From Monodelphis domestica (lineage: Eukaryota > Chordata > Mammalia > Didelphimorphia > Didelphidae), in assembly GCF_027887165.1 (NCBI RefSeq), contig NC_077229.1:116700520-116764519 (forward strand): 64,000 bases of DNA, written 5' to 3'. Shown piece after piece: positions 45,950-57,717 of the stretch. Within the stretch, counting starts at the first letter, position 1. The number at the start of each line of letters is the position of its first letter. The notes beneath the pieces are model-generated. The model ran no database searches and was not told where the DNA came from. It saw nothing but the letters and a program-made list of their open reading frames with translations. The position numbers were made by a program, and so were the translations under genes.

Positions 45950-46975
45950 ATAAATTACAAATCATTTAGTCCAACCTATACTTGATCCATTATTTTCTCT
46001 CTGCTATGTACCTCAAATTTCATTTGCATAGTTCTAAGAGTAAGAAGCCATTACTTCCCAAATTAGTTCCCATTGTATTTCTGTATAACTGATTATTATG
46101 AAATTTTGTTTTGTTTTATTTTTCCTGGAACTCTGGGCTAAATTTATGTCTCTGAAATATCACCTTTCCTAGTTTTCTTCCAAGGAAAACTCTTTAAACA
46201 AAAATAGTGTATTTCATTCAACCTTAAGAAAAAGTTACAAGTTCCTTCAATTGGTCTTTGTCTAAAACTCTCAATAACCTAATTACCCTTTTGTGGATTT
46301 AACAATGCCCCACCTAAGATGTGAAAGTAGTAAAAGAACACAATTCTACAAATATAACCCAATCAGGAAATAATAAGTAGGGACAGAGCCACCTATGTTT
46401 TTAACAATATATCTCTCCTATCTAGAAAAAAAACACTTCTAAATTCAGTCCACTTGTATTCCCATTTTTTTTTTTGCTTCTTCATATGTGGCTAAATAAC
46501 TACAAGTCTCTATCAGTTATTCATGAAGATCATTTTTTATAACCCAGACATTCTACTTATATATCATCTCCTTATTATATTTTATCCCAGTAGAATGTAT
46601 TTTATTTAAGAATGGGTACTGCCTCCCCCTTTTTGTCATTGTGTCCTCATTATCTAACATAGTCTTTAAACATCATTGTCTCTTAATAAATGTTTGATGA
46701 GCTAAGTTCCATTTATTTCATTCAGCTTGTTAAGATATTTTTGGATTCTAACTCTGCAATTCAGTGTATATATTTCTCAGTATTATGTCATCTGAAAATT
46801 TGAGAAATATGCTATCTGTGCTATTTGAGTTATGGTTAAAAATGTTGAATACCAACAAGGCCAAGGACAAATCTTCTGTTACTTTTCAAAGACCTCGATT
46901 CAAGTTGACATTGACCTATTCATGACTACACTTCAGGTCAGAGAATTAACACACCACTATAATTCTTTAGTCTGA
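45950..46975 (-). mobile_element. CR1/L3 LINE, minus strand
   Basis: CAAATCATTTAGTCCAACCT, then CTTCAATTGGTCTTTGTC, ACATTCTACTTATATATC; after the L2-like scrap it resumes with TTAAGATATTTTTGGATTCT, AATTTGAGAAATATGCTATC, GTTAAAAATGTTGAATACCA, ACAAGGCCAAGGACAAATCT and CATTGACCTATTCATGACTA, all in reversed L3 order. Confidence 0.75.
46590..46706 (+). mobile_element. L2 3'-end-like fragment
   Basis: AGAATGTATTTTATTTAAGA, TTTTTGTCATTGTGTCCTCA and CTCTTAATAAATGTTTGATG resemble the L2 terminus lying inside the CR1/L3. Confidence 0.6.
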
Positions 46976-47019
46976 ACCCATCCACTTTTACCTATACAAC
47001 CTCTACTCATAATAATGAT

Positions 47020-47670
47020 ACTTTTAGATATCAACAATACTAATTTACTTAATCAAAAGGTAAATGAAATCATAATCACCTATATATATACATAATAAAG
47101 TGAAAGCATAAATAATAAATTCATACATGACACACTCCCAAAAATGACCTCGTAATTTGTAGGGAAGAAGGCACAATTTATAGAAATCTGATAGTAAAAC
47201 TTTGGCTTGTGATAAATAAGAACTGACCAGCTGATTTTTATGTCATTGGTTTATTCAAGCAACATTTGAGGCAAGTGAAATTGCTTTTTCACTAATTGCT
47301 TATTTGTTGGTCTACATGACTATACATATGAATAAATATACTTCTTTTTATTTAAACATAGAATTGATACATTCTTTTAATTACAATGACACTTTAAAAG
47401 CTTTTAGAAAGTATTACCTTGAAGTAACTGTTCTTTAAAGCCAGGGAACTGAAAAAAAAAAACAACCCTATCTAATCGAATATCTATACCCCATACTAGT
47501 CATATTTTCAGAGGATGCTTTGATGTCCCATCAACAGAGTTTATAGTAATCAATTCAGCTTGACTCTCAGGGTTTCAAAAAAGTTAATTATCCAGTTCTT
47601 ATACAGAAAAATATCAATACCTATCTTTTCTCTTCTTTTCCATTTCAAAAAAGAAAGGACAGAAAATCCA
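47020..47670. other. Unassigned AT-rich sequence
   Basis: No repeat or frame recognised. Confidence 0.4.
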
Positions 47671-47679
47671 ACAGAGACC

Positions 47680-47815
47680 TCAGATAAAGAAGTGAAAGGA
47701 AATAAATGAGGAAACAAAACTATTACTCTTCTTAGATGATATGGCGGTTTGTTTAGAAAATCTTAAGAGAATCAACTAAAAAAAAACTAAATGAAACAAC
47801 TAATGAGGACAACTA
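47680..47815 (+). mobile_element. L1 LINE reverse-transcriptase scrap
   Basis: GAGGAAACAAAACTATTACT, CTTCTTAGATGATATGG and TAGAAAATCTTAAGAGAATC correspond to the L1 copy 1 text around its FADD motif (43965-44020). The alanine of FADD is changed. Confidence 0.8.
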
Positions 47816-47819
47816 AATT

Positions 47820-49035
47820 GAAGAATATAAAATGTACACACATAAATAAATTCCAGGTAAAATGTGGTCATTTATGAGGATGGAGGCAGTGTAATCGAAA
47901 AGAATAAGATATATAGAAGAGATGTTAGGAAGGTAAAAGGGAACAAGATCTGGCATATGTTTTATATGAGGGATGAATGTGGAGGAGTTAAGCATGATAT
48001 CTAGGTTCTAAGCTTCAGTGGCATGGAGAAAGGCAATGCATTGACAGTAAAAGGGAAATTAAGAGGAAAGGCATGTTAAAGGTAAATTTTTAGGGTTGAG
48101 ACTGAATATATTATTTAATGGTCACCAGGGATTTAAATGCTAAATCCTAATGAAATACTCAAGTGAGATTAGAATTTTATGGTGGTTTATTTACAATAGA
48201 AAGAAGAAATTAAGAATGAGGGAGAAAGAGGGAAAAGGGTAGAAGATCTACTCTGGCTGGGTCTGAGCCATGGGGGGTTCAGAGGCCTCAGCGGAGGGGT
48301 CTTCCCAGAAGATTAAATCTAGCTGGGCTTCCAGTCATGAGGTTTTATCCAAGATGAGGGATCTCCTTGGAGGCTGGTGCCATTAGAAAGCCAGGGAAAG
48401 AGGATTCAGACTTAATACTCACCACATGGTCACCTAAGGGAAGCAGTCTTAGGTCTCCATGCTCCAGCCCTCTAAGTCAAGGACCACTGCAAAAAGTCAC
48501 CAAAGACCTCATAGGAAGTGACACAGGATATAAAGGCAGTTCTTTACATCACTTCCTGTGTCTCACATGTACCAATGATGATTTAAACTTGATTTAGGAC
48601 AACACAGGGGTCAATCAATTTTTTCTGATTTGTCACTTGCTAGCACATGCAGGTCACAGACCATCCTCCCCCACACAATCCTTAAGTTGGGGTGTATACA
48701 TTCCTGGTTTCTAAAATTCTAAAGACTAAGCAGGATGGAGTAAATCTAAAATTCACAGGCATATTTGAGGGTGGCGGATGAGAGATAATGAGTTGTTCAA
48801 GATATTTTGAGTTTGAGTTGTCTAAAAGACAATTTGAGGTATCTAATAAATATGCAGTTGATAATGTGAAATGGCTAGGAGATACGGCAAGGTTAGATAT
48901 ATAAATATGAGAATCATTCATATAGAGATGATACATTATTTCATAGGATTTAACAAGATCACCAAATGACATAGCATAGGAGAGGAGGGAAGAGTCAAGG
49001 ACAGGGTCTTGAGGGATACTTATGGTATACATGAA
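47820..49035 (-). mobile_element. L2 LINE ORF2 region, minus strand, split by a solo LTR
   Basis: 47820-48073 reads as reversed L2 (GAGATGTTAGGAAGGTAAAA, TATGAGGGATGAATGTGGAG, TATCTAGGTTCTAAGCTTCA, TTGACAGTAAAAGGGAAATT). The text continues after the LTR from 48758: GATGAGAGATAATGAGTTGT, CATTCATATAGAGATGATAC, ACAAGATCACCAAATGACAT, CAAGGACAGGGTCTTGAGGG. The LTR cleanly splits this L2. The 116-codon frame at 48682-49032 is L2-derived. Confidence 0.82.
48074..48757 (-). mobile_element. Solo LTR (684 bp), endogenous retrovirus, minus strand
   Basis: Borders TGTTAA…ATTCACA with the identical 4-base repeat GGCA outside each end (48070-48073 and 48758-48761). It interrupts an L2 that continues on both sides, which fixes the borders independently. 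A reversed poly(A) signal (TTTATT) is at 48186-48191 and a U5 inverted repeat GGATTTA/TAAATCC at 48129-48147. No internal viral region. Related to 60793-61947 and, at its right end, to 21075-22536. Fossil. Confidence 0.9.
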
Positions 49036-49639
49036 ATGACTAAGATCTAGTTAAGGAGATAGGTTTTCTTTCTATAGTTTGACCTCTTATTTGATTGTGA
49101 AATATGTCAGTCATTGACAAGTAGGCTAATTTTCTACATATCTTGCATATTTGACTCTTATAAAGATACTTGCTGCATGTCTTCTCTATCTATAAATTTT
49201 TTTCTTATAATTAAATAGATTTTGTTTCTGCAAAGTTTTTGATTTCTTGTTATCAAAATCATTACTTTTTCCTTCTGTAATAAAGGTACTTTTTAGTACT
49301 GTAATAAAGGTACTTTTTCACTATATTTGATGATAGTTTAGTGGAGTCAAATGGGAGCTTGTTGAGAAGGAACTGAATGTGGAGGAGGTAAGACCTAAGA
49401 TGAACTGACTCCTACTGTCCTTTTTACCTCTCCTGAGTGAGGCTGCTGAGAGGAGCTGCACAGGTATTAATAGATTCCCTGATGTGAAAAGGAGATGGAG
49501 AATTGAAAGAATCTCTCTCCTATCAGAGAGACCCAGGGGTAACCCCAGATTCCCTGGCATGGAGAAGATCTGGAGACAAACTTCCCTGGTGACCTCACCC
49601 CAGTGGGAGAAGGTTATGATGGCTCCTTGTTAAACCTGG

Positions 49640-50350
49640 TTTCAGATACCTCATTTAAGCTCTTATGTCAAATCACTTGAAAGAAATCTGACTGCAAGTT
49701 AAAGGTTTAATGATTAAATAAATGACTGGTAGGGGAGAGGGAGAGAGGGACACTTCTCTCACCTTCCTCTCTTCATTCCTTAAGAATCTTTCCCCTAGTA
49801 ATAATTGTTTTATAACCACAGTCTTTTGCCCATGTTGCTGTATAATGAGCCTGGGTTTCTCTGTCCCAAACCCATACTAAAGTTTCCCAAACTATCTATT
49901 ATATATTTAACCTAGGAAATGGCAAAACAGGTGCAATAGGGCTGAAGGGGGGATCTGGGCTCTCCGTGAGAGTGAGTCCATGACTCCCTTGCTTTGAGGG
50001 GCCTTATTCTCTTTTGTGATGTTCCTCAAGGTATCAGACAGTTGGTATTGCTAAACAGAAGAAGCTTTGAACGTTGAACCAATAGGTCTCCTTATGGTTC
50101 TTGATGAAGTCCTCAGCAAGAAACTTACATCCTGTTAGGTTGAGGTCCCAGCTCAAAATCCCAGAATTTCATCTGGATCTTTTCCAGATCTCTTCTCTTC
50201 TCCAAGGATACTTTGCTCTCCAACTGACATAGCTGTCAATCAGGCCCCTCATGCAAAATTCTCTCTCCCTCCTGCATCCTTCCTTACACTTCTATCACCT
50301 TTCTCTCTTCATTCCTTAAGATCCTTTCCCCTAGTAATAATTATAAAAGA
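49640..50350 (-). mobile_element. LTR-like unit with a ~60-bp direct repeat, minus strand
   Basis: Near its left end the minus strand has ATTTATTTAATCATTAAACC and TTGCAGTCAGATT, resembling the R/U5 text of the LTR at 12775-13233 (ATTATTAAACTTTATATT…CGCAGTCAGAT). A ~60-bp block (CTCTCTTCATTCCTTAAG…CCCCTAGTAATAATT) is repeated in direct orientation at 49753-49812 and 50289-50346. Borders are uncertain. Confidence 0.5.
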
Positions 50351-50527
50351 TATGAACTTTGTTTTTAATTTTTCATCATAGGCAGAGTGAGTTATAGCAA
50401 CCATTCTAATATTATTGGGGTATCTATATAACTCATTCTGTTCTTTATATAATTTCTATCAAATTGCTTTTCCTTTCCCTTAATGCTAGTGAAGCTTAAA
50501 CCAATGAAAAGAAAAGCTTAAACCAAA

Positions 50528-50528
<1 letters not shown>

Positions 50529-50559
<31 letters not shown>
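50529..50559. repeat. (CA)n microsatellite
   Basis: About 15 CA units, followed by a GATA/GACA-rich patch. Confidence 0.93.
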
Positions 50560-50563
<4 letters not shown>

Positions 50564-50737
50564 AGATAGATAGAGACAGAGACAGAAAGATAGAAACTTG
50601 AAGTGTTCCATTTAACAATTTTTAGTGAGTGACATTGTGAATACTAAAACAGTACTTCAAAAACATCTTGTTTTTCCATTAGGGGTATAAAATCTTTACT
50701 TACTAAGTGATGAAAACCTATTTGGAATTCTATATTT

Positions 50738-50818
50738 ACTGTACAATAATAATAAATAATATAAATAAATAAATATATGTTTATGTTTATAAATATAAAT
50801 AAATAATAAATCTATTAA
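50738..50818. repeat. (TAAA)n AT-rich simple repeat
   Basis: Imperfect ATAAATAA units. Confidence 0.85.
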
Positions 50819-50899
50819 AATTTAAAGTTAGACTAGACCTCTGGAACATTTTGTATAAACTGCTTTTCTGACCCTTGACTTTTCTCAAACATATATCTT

Positions 50900-51125
50900 T
50901 ATTTAAAATAGACTATGATGTCCCAGTTCCTTTTTTCCCTTTCAAATTGTCTCTGTCCTTGAAGACCTATCTCAAAAATTGTTTTTCCATACCTCTTTCC
51001 AGATCTTTGTTCTCCATCCAAAAGGCTTAGTCATCTTTCCTCCTGAAATCTCACAGCATATGATTATTTTTCTGCCCTTCCACAATTAACATTTTATCAT
51101 TTATCTGTGTCCATGATACTGTCTT
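50900..51125 (+). mobile_element. L2 LINE fragment
   Basis: GACCTATCTCAAAAATTG, CTGAAATCTCACAGCATATG, ATTTATCTGTGTCCATGATA: L2 3'-region order, diverged. Confidence 0.6.
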
Positions 51126-51129
51126 CTTA

Positions 51130-51985
51130 ACATCCTCCCCAAAGTATTTAGAATGAGAACTTGAACAAAAATATAGCTTTATCTACTGAGTGTCCCACCA
51201 TTATAGGAGTCACCAGGATTGAAATCTAGGTGTGGCTTAAAGGGAAGTATAATAGACATCTCTAGCCTCTTTTAACCTTTCTCAAAGAATGATTTTGATT
51301 TCTCTCAGTAATGGAAGTAGGAGACTGGAGTCAGAAGTTCAGTCATTCTGCTCTGCTCAGAGAGAAGGAAGTATCAGGCTAGAATTATTTCTGTCATCTC
51401 CTTTAAATAGCATTAGTCTAGGACATAAACTTATATTCAACTCAACTTAGGTCACCGTTTCTTTAAGGGGAAAAGAAGGACCTAGTTTTATATTCAAAGC
51501 TTAATCACATTTCCTACCAAATAATAGTTCCACAATAAACACACATACTAAGTAGCAAAAAAACCCAACACACACAAACTCAAGTTAATAGTAAAACAGA
51601 AAACAAGGAAAATATACACAGGACAATATATACCAAACAAAACAGCATGAAAGCATTCTTCCATTGGGAGTGAGGTAACTCAGCTCAACCAAAAGAAAGC
51701 CATACCTCAATCAAGTGTAAGTTCCCCAAGGTGTCTAGGGAAGCAACCTTATGATACAAACATGATAGAGATTCACAGCTCCCAGATTCTTCCTAGAGTC
51801 CTATTTTCCTGTTACCAACTTGAACTGAGATTGTTACTGTCAATCTTCTTGCAAAGCTAGAAGCCAGAAGTCCTTGGGTACTGAAAATAATTTAAGAAAC
51901 TATAACTCCCCTTTCTCCCACTCTAAAATAATCACTATTTGCTAAGGTGCAAGGATTTGTTTCTAACAATGAGTACAAAATCCAA
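51130..51985. other. Unassigned sequence
   Basis: A-rich with AACACACA patches at 51540-51640. It may include a degraded LTR but no borders were found. Confidence 0.35.
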
Positions 51986-51989
51986 CACC

Positions 51990-53665
51990 AATGGCTTTGG
52001 GACTTGTTACCTATAAAATCCTCAATTTGCCATTCAAAGTCCTGTCATAACCTAATCTTCTCAGTGTTTATAATCTTATAAATTGCTCCCATCATATAAT
52101 ATGTGATCCTATGATACTGGCCCCTCCTTCATGTACCTTGAATAAAATACTCCATCTTATGTCTCAGAATATTTTCAGTAGACCTCTTCTGGAATGCTTT
52201 CCCTTTTGATCTGCCTATTGACTTACCTGGTTTCCTTCAACCTAATCTAAAATCCAACTTTCTACAAGAAGATTTTCTGAATTTCTTAACTCTTGTGTCT
52301 TTTCTTTCTTGGTCATTTAAAATATATTCTATATATATAGATTCCTTGTGAAAGTTGTTTACATGTTATCTCCTTTATTATAGTGTGAGGTCCTGGACAT
52401 GTAAATCTTGAAATCTCTCAGACTTGTGAATGTTAAAAATTTCCCCGTCAGGGAATTCTTAATTGGAACAAATTCCCTACTGAGAAACATTCCCCATTTT
52501 GATGTGAGAACTCGCCAGGATCAGAAATGGGAGGACCTCTACTCCAACTGTACTTAAGACTGCTTTAGGGGAAAAAAAAAACTCCTTGCTAAACAATGAA
52601 AGTACTTGGACCCATGCTTATAATAAGGCAAGGAGTTCTTTGAGCCAGGCCTGTTTTTAGAATTGATACAATTGGATGCTAGGTACCTAAAAGGGTCGGG
52701 CAAGTTTTCTCTTGATGAGATTAGTTGACTCAGCTGTGTTTTCTCTCATTCAGACTTACTGAGGAGATTTGGTTGACACAGCAGCATTTTTTCTGATTCA
52801 GACTTACTGAGGAGATTGGTCGACTTAGCAGGAATTCAGATGGGCAGTCCTTTGGAAAGCGTCTATAGTGATTGGTAGATGTAGGGACTTAGGGGGGGTG
52901 ACATGGGAGAAAAACCCTTATATAAGAAAAAGCAGAATCTCTTGAGGATATATTCTTTTGGAAAAATCCTTTTGGAGGATCTCTGATGAGGACCGCTTGG
53001 GAAGAATCTCTTGAGAGAGGCTCTGGAGAAGGGAAGCTCTTGGAGGACAATCTCTAAGGAGGTCTCGCTGGAGCTCCTCTAAGGGAACTCTGTCCCTCTG
53101 GAGGCTCTGGAGAGAGGCCTCTTAGAACAGTCTCTGGCTGGAAGGCTCTCTGGTGAAGTCAGCTGAGATGGAGCTGGCCTGGTGTCACTAGAATCCTTGT
53201 TTAGGCAGACCTTGTGGTGAGTGTTAAAAGACTGACTGACTGATTCTCTCTCTTAAGACTCAGGTCTAGGCCATATTGGATTGAGGCCCTTCATAATTAT
53301 TCCTTTCCTACTCCTTCTCTCTTTCTCTAATTCCTCATTATATTATTAATTAAAATCTCTATAAAACCCAGTTGACTTGGGTATTTGAATAATTGGGAAT
53401 ATTTCCCTGGTGACCACCTTATATTTGATTTAAAACCAAGACACTGTAGTGAAACATATTTTTCTGCAGTCAAATTTACTCACCCTCTCTTATATCTATC
53501 ACAATTTATATCTTCCACCATTTTAACTCACTACAGTTTATGGGCTTCACTATTTTGAATCTCACAGACAGCAATTGTTTTCTTTTCCCCTTTCTATTTA
53601 TCCTCAGCACTTAGTACAGTGTGTGACACATAGAAGGTAATTCATAAATGTTTAGTGACTGAGTT
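51990..53665 (+). mobile_element. L2 LINE 3' region split by a solo LTR
   Basis: 51990-52395 holds CTTGTTACCTATAAAATCCT, GCCATTCAAAGTCCTGTCAT, CATGTACCTTGAATAAAATA, CTTCTGGAATGCTTTCCC and TTATAGTGTGAGGTCCTGG. L2 continues after the LTR at 53571 with TTTCTATTTATCCTCAGCAC, TTAGTACAGTGTGTGACACA and TCATAAATGTTTAGTGACTG. Confidence 0.88.
52400..53566 (+). mobile_element. Solo LTR (1167 bp), endogenous retrovirus
   Basis: Borders TGTAAATC…ATCTCACA with the 4-base repeat GACA outside each end (52396-52399 and 53567-53570). It splits an L2 whose text is continuous across the site. A TATA box (TTATATAAG) is near 52918 and ATTAAA/ATAAAA signals near 53350-53366. U5 carries ACCCA/TGGGT (53366-53382) and GGGAA/TTCCC (53395-53407) inverted repeats, then CCCTGGTGACCA. 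U3 contains a ~30-bp tandem unit (…TCAGACTTACTGAGGAGATT) near 52750 and 52798. No internal region. Fossil. Confidence 0.92.
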
Positions 53666-53669
53666 CTAG

Positions 53670-54710
53670 ATCTAACACATTCACTGTTACCATCTGCCAC
53701 TCTAATATCTAATAATTATGGATACATGTGTACATTTTAATGTATGCTAGGTTAGATCAATCCATATGTTATCTATATGTCAACTGCATAGTTATTAAAG
53801 ATATATATATATAGATATATATACCATAATGTTATAATAAAATATGCATAATTATATGCTCAATAGATTAGACCAAGTAAAGCCAATTTAACAAATCAGC
53901 AATCACTAATTAGACATTTTTTTATATGTCAGACACTTTGATAAGTTTTGACAATGGAAAGATGTATACAAAGACTTCTCCTAGCATTCAGAGGATAATG
54001 GAGGATAACCTCATAAAATAGAAACAGAAAAATTTAGAAGCAGAGGTAGTTCCTGGGGTCCTCATGGAGAAGGAACTTAGGAGTAGAGCTTGGAGGAAAA
54101 TAAAGTCAACAAGGATGAGCTGGACCCTTTCTCTAAATGATGTAACTGCTCAGTCAATGGAAAGGGTCAAAGGGTGAAAGGGAATGTTCAGGGTGAGAAG
54201 GTGGATGCATCAAAGGGATTTTTCAGGATGATAAGAATGGTAGGGAATGGTCAATAAAGACATCTGGAAGTAAGATTGGTGCCCAGAGAGAACCAAAGAA
54301 GAAATCTAGTGTTCCTGAGTTTCTTCCAAAAGGCAAAACATTATTTCAGAGTTTGATATAAAATACCATTTTGGTATCATTTTCAATCAAATGACAGAAT
54401 CAAGTGTAACTTTTTCATCTATAGGGGTATTATTTTTAACTTGACTTCTGTGCCAGGTTTAATAATTACTTCATTATATCTTTCAAAGAATCTTGAATTA
54501 TTATTTTTTTTCATATTGTGGGGAGGCATCTTATTGTAAGAGAGCCTTAAAAACAACTTCTTATAAAGATCTCCCAGTCTCCAAGATTCCTCTGGTGACC
54601 AGATCTCATCCTCTCTCTGCAGAGCATCAAGATAAAATTACATCTCTCAGGGAGCTATTCAATTTTACCCCAGAAATTTGTTCATGGGACAATAAATCTA
54701 AGAATGGATT
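53670..54710. other. Unassigned sequence
   Basis: An AT dinucleotide patch (53795-53825) and, at 53895-53990, another diverged piece of the unnamed repeat also seen near 22.7 kb. The rest is unassigned. Confidence 0.4.
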
Positions 54711-54714
54711 TATC

Positions 54715-55068
54715 AATAATTAATTGAATGATAATGATTAACTTAAAGGAATGATTAGATAAATAGATGAATAAAATGTATGAACAAGTTAACAGATGAA
54801 CAAATAATGAATGGATACATAAATCAATGAAAATGTTAATGAATGCATAGATGAAGGAATGAGTGAGTAACTGAATGAGCAAATGAAGGAAAAACTGAAT
54901 GAAGAATGGACGAATTGAGTTAATAAGTGAGATAAATGATGAGTAAATGAATGTGTGACTGATGCTTGAATAAAGAAGTGGATAGGTGATTGATTTATTG
55001 AATAAACAAGTGAATAAATGTGAGAACAAATAAGTGAATGAATGAGCTAAAAAGTCAATAAACATGAG
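54715..55068. repeat. Degenerate (TGAA/GAATGAATGA)n tandem array
   Basis: About 350 bases of strongly mutated TGAA/TGAATAAA units. The minus-strand 127-codon frame (54682-55065; rich in Ile, His, Ser, Phe) is a by-product of the repeat. Confidence 0.85.
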
Positions 55069-55387
55069 TTACCAAATGTTGATGTTCATTGTTCATACTC
55101 AAAGAGGACAAATTCCTTCATGATTTTGGGATCAGAGCTCAATGTGTTTGACTATGACTGCTCAGTTCATTAAGAGCATAGAAAGCTCAACCAAAAATCA
55201 GATGCAAATAGTCCATTTAATTATTTGGGATGGAGAAGCCTCTAGATTTATATATGAAATCTTCCCTTTTTTTCTGCCATTTTGTTTATGTAGCAAAGCA
55301 CTTTTTTGATATGGGCACCCCATGTTCAATAGTCTGTGATGTCTCAAAATGTATACTAAAGTTCTTTTTAAATTATTTTTTGTTGCC
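55069..55387. other. Unassigned sequence
   Basis: Contains TTCATTGTTCATACTCAAAG near 55088, which recalls another marsupial SINE tail, but the match is too weak to name. Confidence 0.35.
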
Positions 55388-55963
55388 TGCTAAGCATGGA
55401 GGCTTAGGATCATCAAAAGCTGAAAGCCCTCTGATTATCAAATCTTTAAAAAGCACTTCAACAAAGAGAGAAATCCGAACTCAACAACATGATGGATCCA
55501 TGGCACTCTCCTGCTGATCAAAACTTAAAAGGGAGGCAGAGAGAGTTCATTTCCACAGAGACCAGAAATAAGATTGGGTTAGCTGAACCTACCACCCTCT
55601 GCCTACTATGCTGAGACATGCAAATAGTTGCAGGCTGACTGTGGGATCCCTGGTCAGTGATGGTAACCTTAGGAAATCACCTCAGATCTACCATGCAAGT
55701 TTGGGGGCTCTGGTGGTAGCTAGCTGGGAGGATCTTGTGGGGGGCCATCTGGTTGAGCAGCCTTGGCCTCCATGGTGGCTGGCTGCTCAGAAGATTTGGA
55801 CTCGGGGGGGGGGGATTAGCTCAGCAGGTCACCTCAACAAGTTTAATCAAGCATACTAGCATAAGAGAGAGAAGACTGAAGATTCACTTTAGGGCAGAGA
55901 ATTCAAACGCCCATGTCCTGTAAAGAAACAGAGGAATGAGTTTACCATCTACAGGAGGGAAAA
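55388..55963 (+). promoter_or_regulatory. Probable L1 copy 2 5' UTR
   Basis: Less AT-rich than the body, with CCATGGTGGCTGGCTGCTCA and a run of 13 G at 55805-55817, and directly upstream of the ORF1 start. This is the position of the internal promoter in L1s. No equivalent is seen in copy 1, so the call rests on position and composition. Confidence 0.5.
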
Positions 55964-57035
55964 ATGAGTAAACAGAAGAAAAAGAAAGAATTAACAGTTG
56001 AAAGCTTCTTTAGGGATAAAGAACAAAGAACAGACCCAACAGAAGATGATGGGATCCAAAGAAGTTCAAGCAAAACCTCAAGAAATATATATAATTAGAC
56101 TAAGGCTCTGGAAGAGCTCAAAAAAAGATTTCAAAAGCCCAATCAGACAGGTTGAAGAAAATGGGGAAAAGAAAATTACAGATTAGAAAGCAAAATAGGA
56201 CATTTGGAAATAGAGGCACATGAATTAACACAATAAAATAGTTTCTTAAAAGTCAGAATTAATCAATTATAAAATGAGGCAAGAAAGTTAAAGGCCGAAA
56301 AGAATGATTCAAAAAGAAGAATGGCTCAAAAAGAAAAGGAGGATCAAAAGGTCATGAAATAAATTCAGTCTTTAAATATTAGAAATTGGCAATTAGAAGC
56401 TAATGACTTCACAAAACATGAAGGAACAATAAAACAAAATCAAAAGAATGAAAAAATAGAAGAGAATATGAAATGCCTCATTGAAAAAAGTAACTGACCT
56501 GGAAAACAGATCCAAGAGAGACAATTTAACAATTATTGGACTAGCTGAAAGTCATGACAAAAAAAAAAGCATAGACATCATACTATGGCAAATTATCCAA
56601 GAAAACTGCCTTGATATTCTTGAACTAGATGGTAAAATATAGATTGAAAGAACCCACAGATCACCTCCTGAATTAAATTCCCCAAATGACAACTCCCAGG
56701 AACATTATTGCCAAGTTCAAGAGCTCCCAGTCAAGGAGAAAATATTATATGCAGCTAGGAAGAAACAATTCAGAGATCATGGAGCCCCAGTTAGAATCTC
56801 ACAGGATCTGGCAGCCTCCTCATTGAAGGACCTGAAGGCTTGGAATATGATATTCTTAGAAGGCAAGGGAAGTAGGTTTACAAAAAAGAATCAACTATCC
56901 AGCAAAACTGACTATATTCTTTTAGGGGAAAGTGTTGTCATTTAATAAAATAGAAGATTTCCAAGCATCCTTAAAGAAAAGATTACACATTAACAGAAAA
57001 TTTGGGGCCAAATTACAAAATCCCAAAGAAGCATA
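55964..57035 (+). pseudogene. L1 ORF1 remnant, copy 2
   Basis: Starts ATGAGTAAACAGAAG; early codons read MSKQKKKKELTVESFFRDKE. The RRM part (about 56500-56660) contains a text equal to DRSKRDNLTIIGLAESHDKK, then DIILWQIIQENCLDIL and an IERTHRSPPELN trace. The C-terminal domain near 56820-56960 keeps AKTDYILLGES and KIEDFQASLKKRL, paralleling human ORF1p AKLSF…FIDKQMLRDF. Several stops and shifts. Confidence 0.9.
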
Positions 57036-57234
57036 AAAAGGTAAATAAGAAAGTGGAAAAAAATAAGGGCTTCAATAAGGTCAAATGACCTTTATTCTTA
57101 TATGAAAAGATAATATCTGTAACTCTTAAAATTGTTATCATTGTCATTAGTTAGAAGTATACATAGAAGGTATAGTAATAAGCTACTTAGGATAATATAC
57201 CAAAATATATATAAAAGTAGGGGTGAAAAAGAAG

Positions 57235-57717
57235 TGTAATTGTTAAAAATTAAATTATGAGGCTGTTTGTAACTTTATTACATCAAAGTAATGATAGTAA
57301 AAAGAGGGAAATGTAGGAAAGAGGTAGAGACATGTTTAACTAAATATCCTAATTTCCATTCTGATGGATTGAAGCTCACCACCAACATGTGTCCCTTCAG
57401 GTTCCAGGCTCCAGCCATAAGAGCATAAGAGCAAGAGAGCAGTCTTGATTTCACCTTATGAGTAGTTTTCTTTTATGCACTAGCTCTCACAACATTATAT
57501 CTCAGGAACCAATCATGGTTCTTTAATTTGCCTGGCACCTCCTGGGGTATATTACATGTGGGATCAGTGGGATCAGTTTCCCATCTCATTGGTTTCAACT
57601 TCCTTTCTCTGAGGGTTTGTCTATACCTGCACATCTCAGTGGTAAACAATCTCCAGGTCACTGGTCAATGATGTAAAAGCAAAGCAATATAATAGGGAGG
57701 GGAATTCCCTTCCCACA
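57235..57717 (-). mobile_element. Solo LTR (483 bp) inserted in L1 copy 2, minus strand
   Basis: Borders TGTAATTG…TTCCCACA, with GAAG outside each end (57231-57234 and 57718-57721). Copy 1 shows the uninterrupted L1 text at this site. On the minus strand it has CCAATGAGATGGG and GATTGGTTCC in U3, a GTGCATAAAAGAAAAC TATA-like box, and AATAAAG (reverse of TTTATT at 57274-57279) as the poly(A) signal. No internal viral region. Younger than the L1 it sits in. Confidence 0.92.

Noticed and set aside
54682-55065. 127-codon minus-strand frame rich in Ile, His, Ser and Phe
   Set aside because: Lies on the degenerate TGAA array; the composition comes from the repeat.
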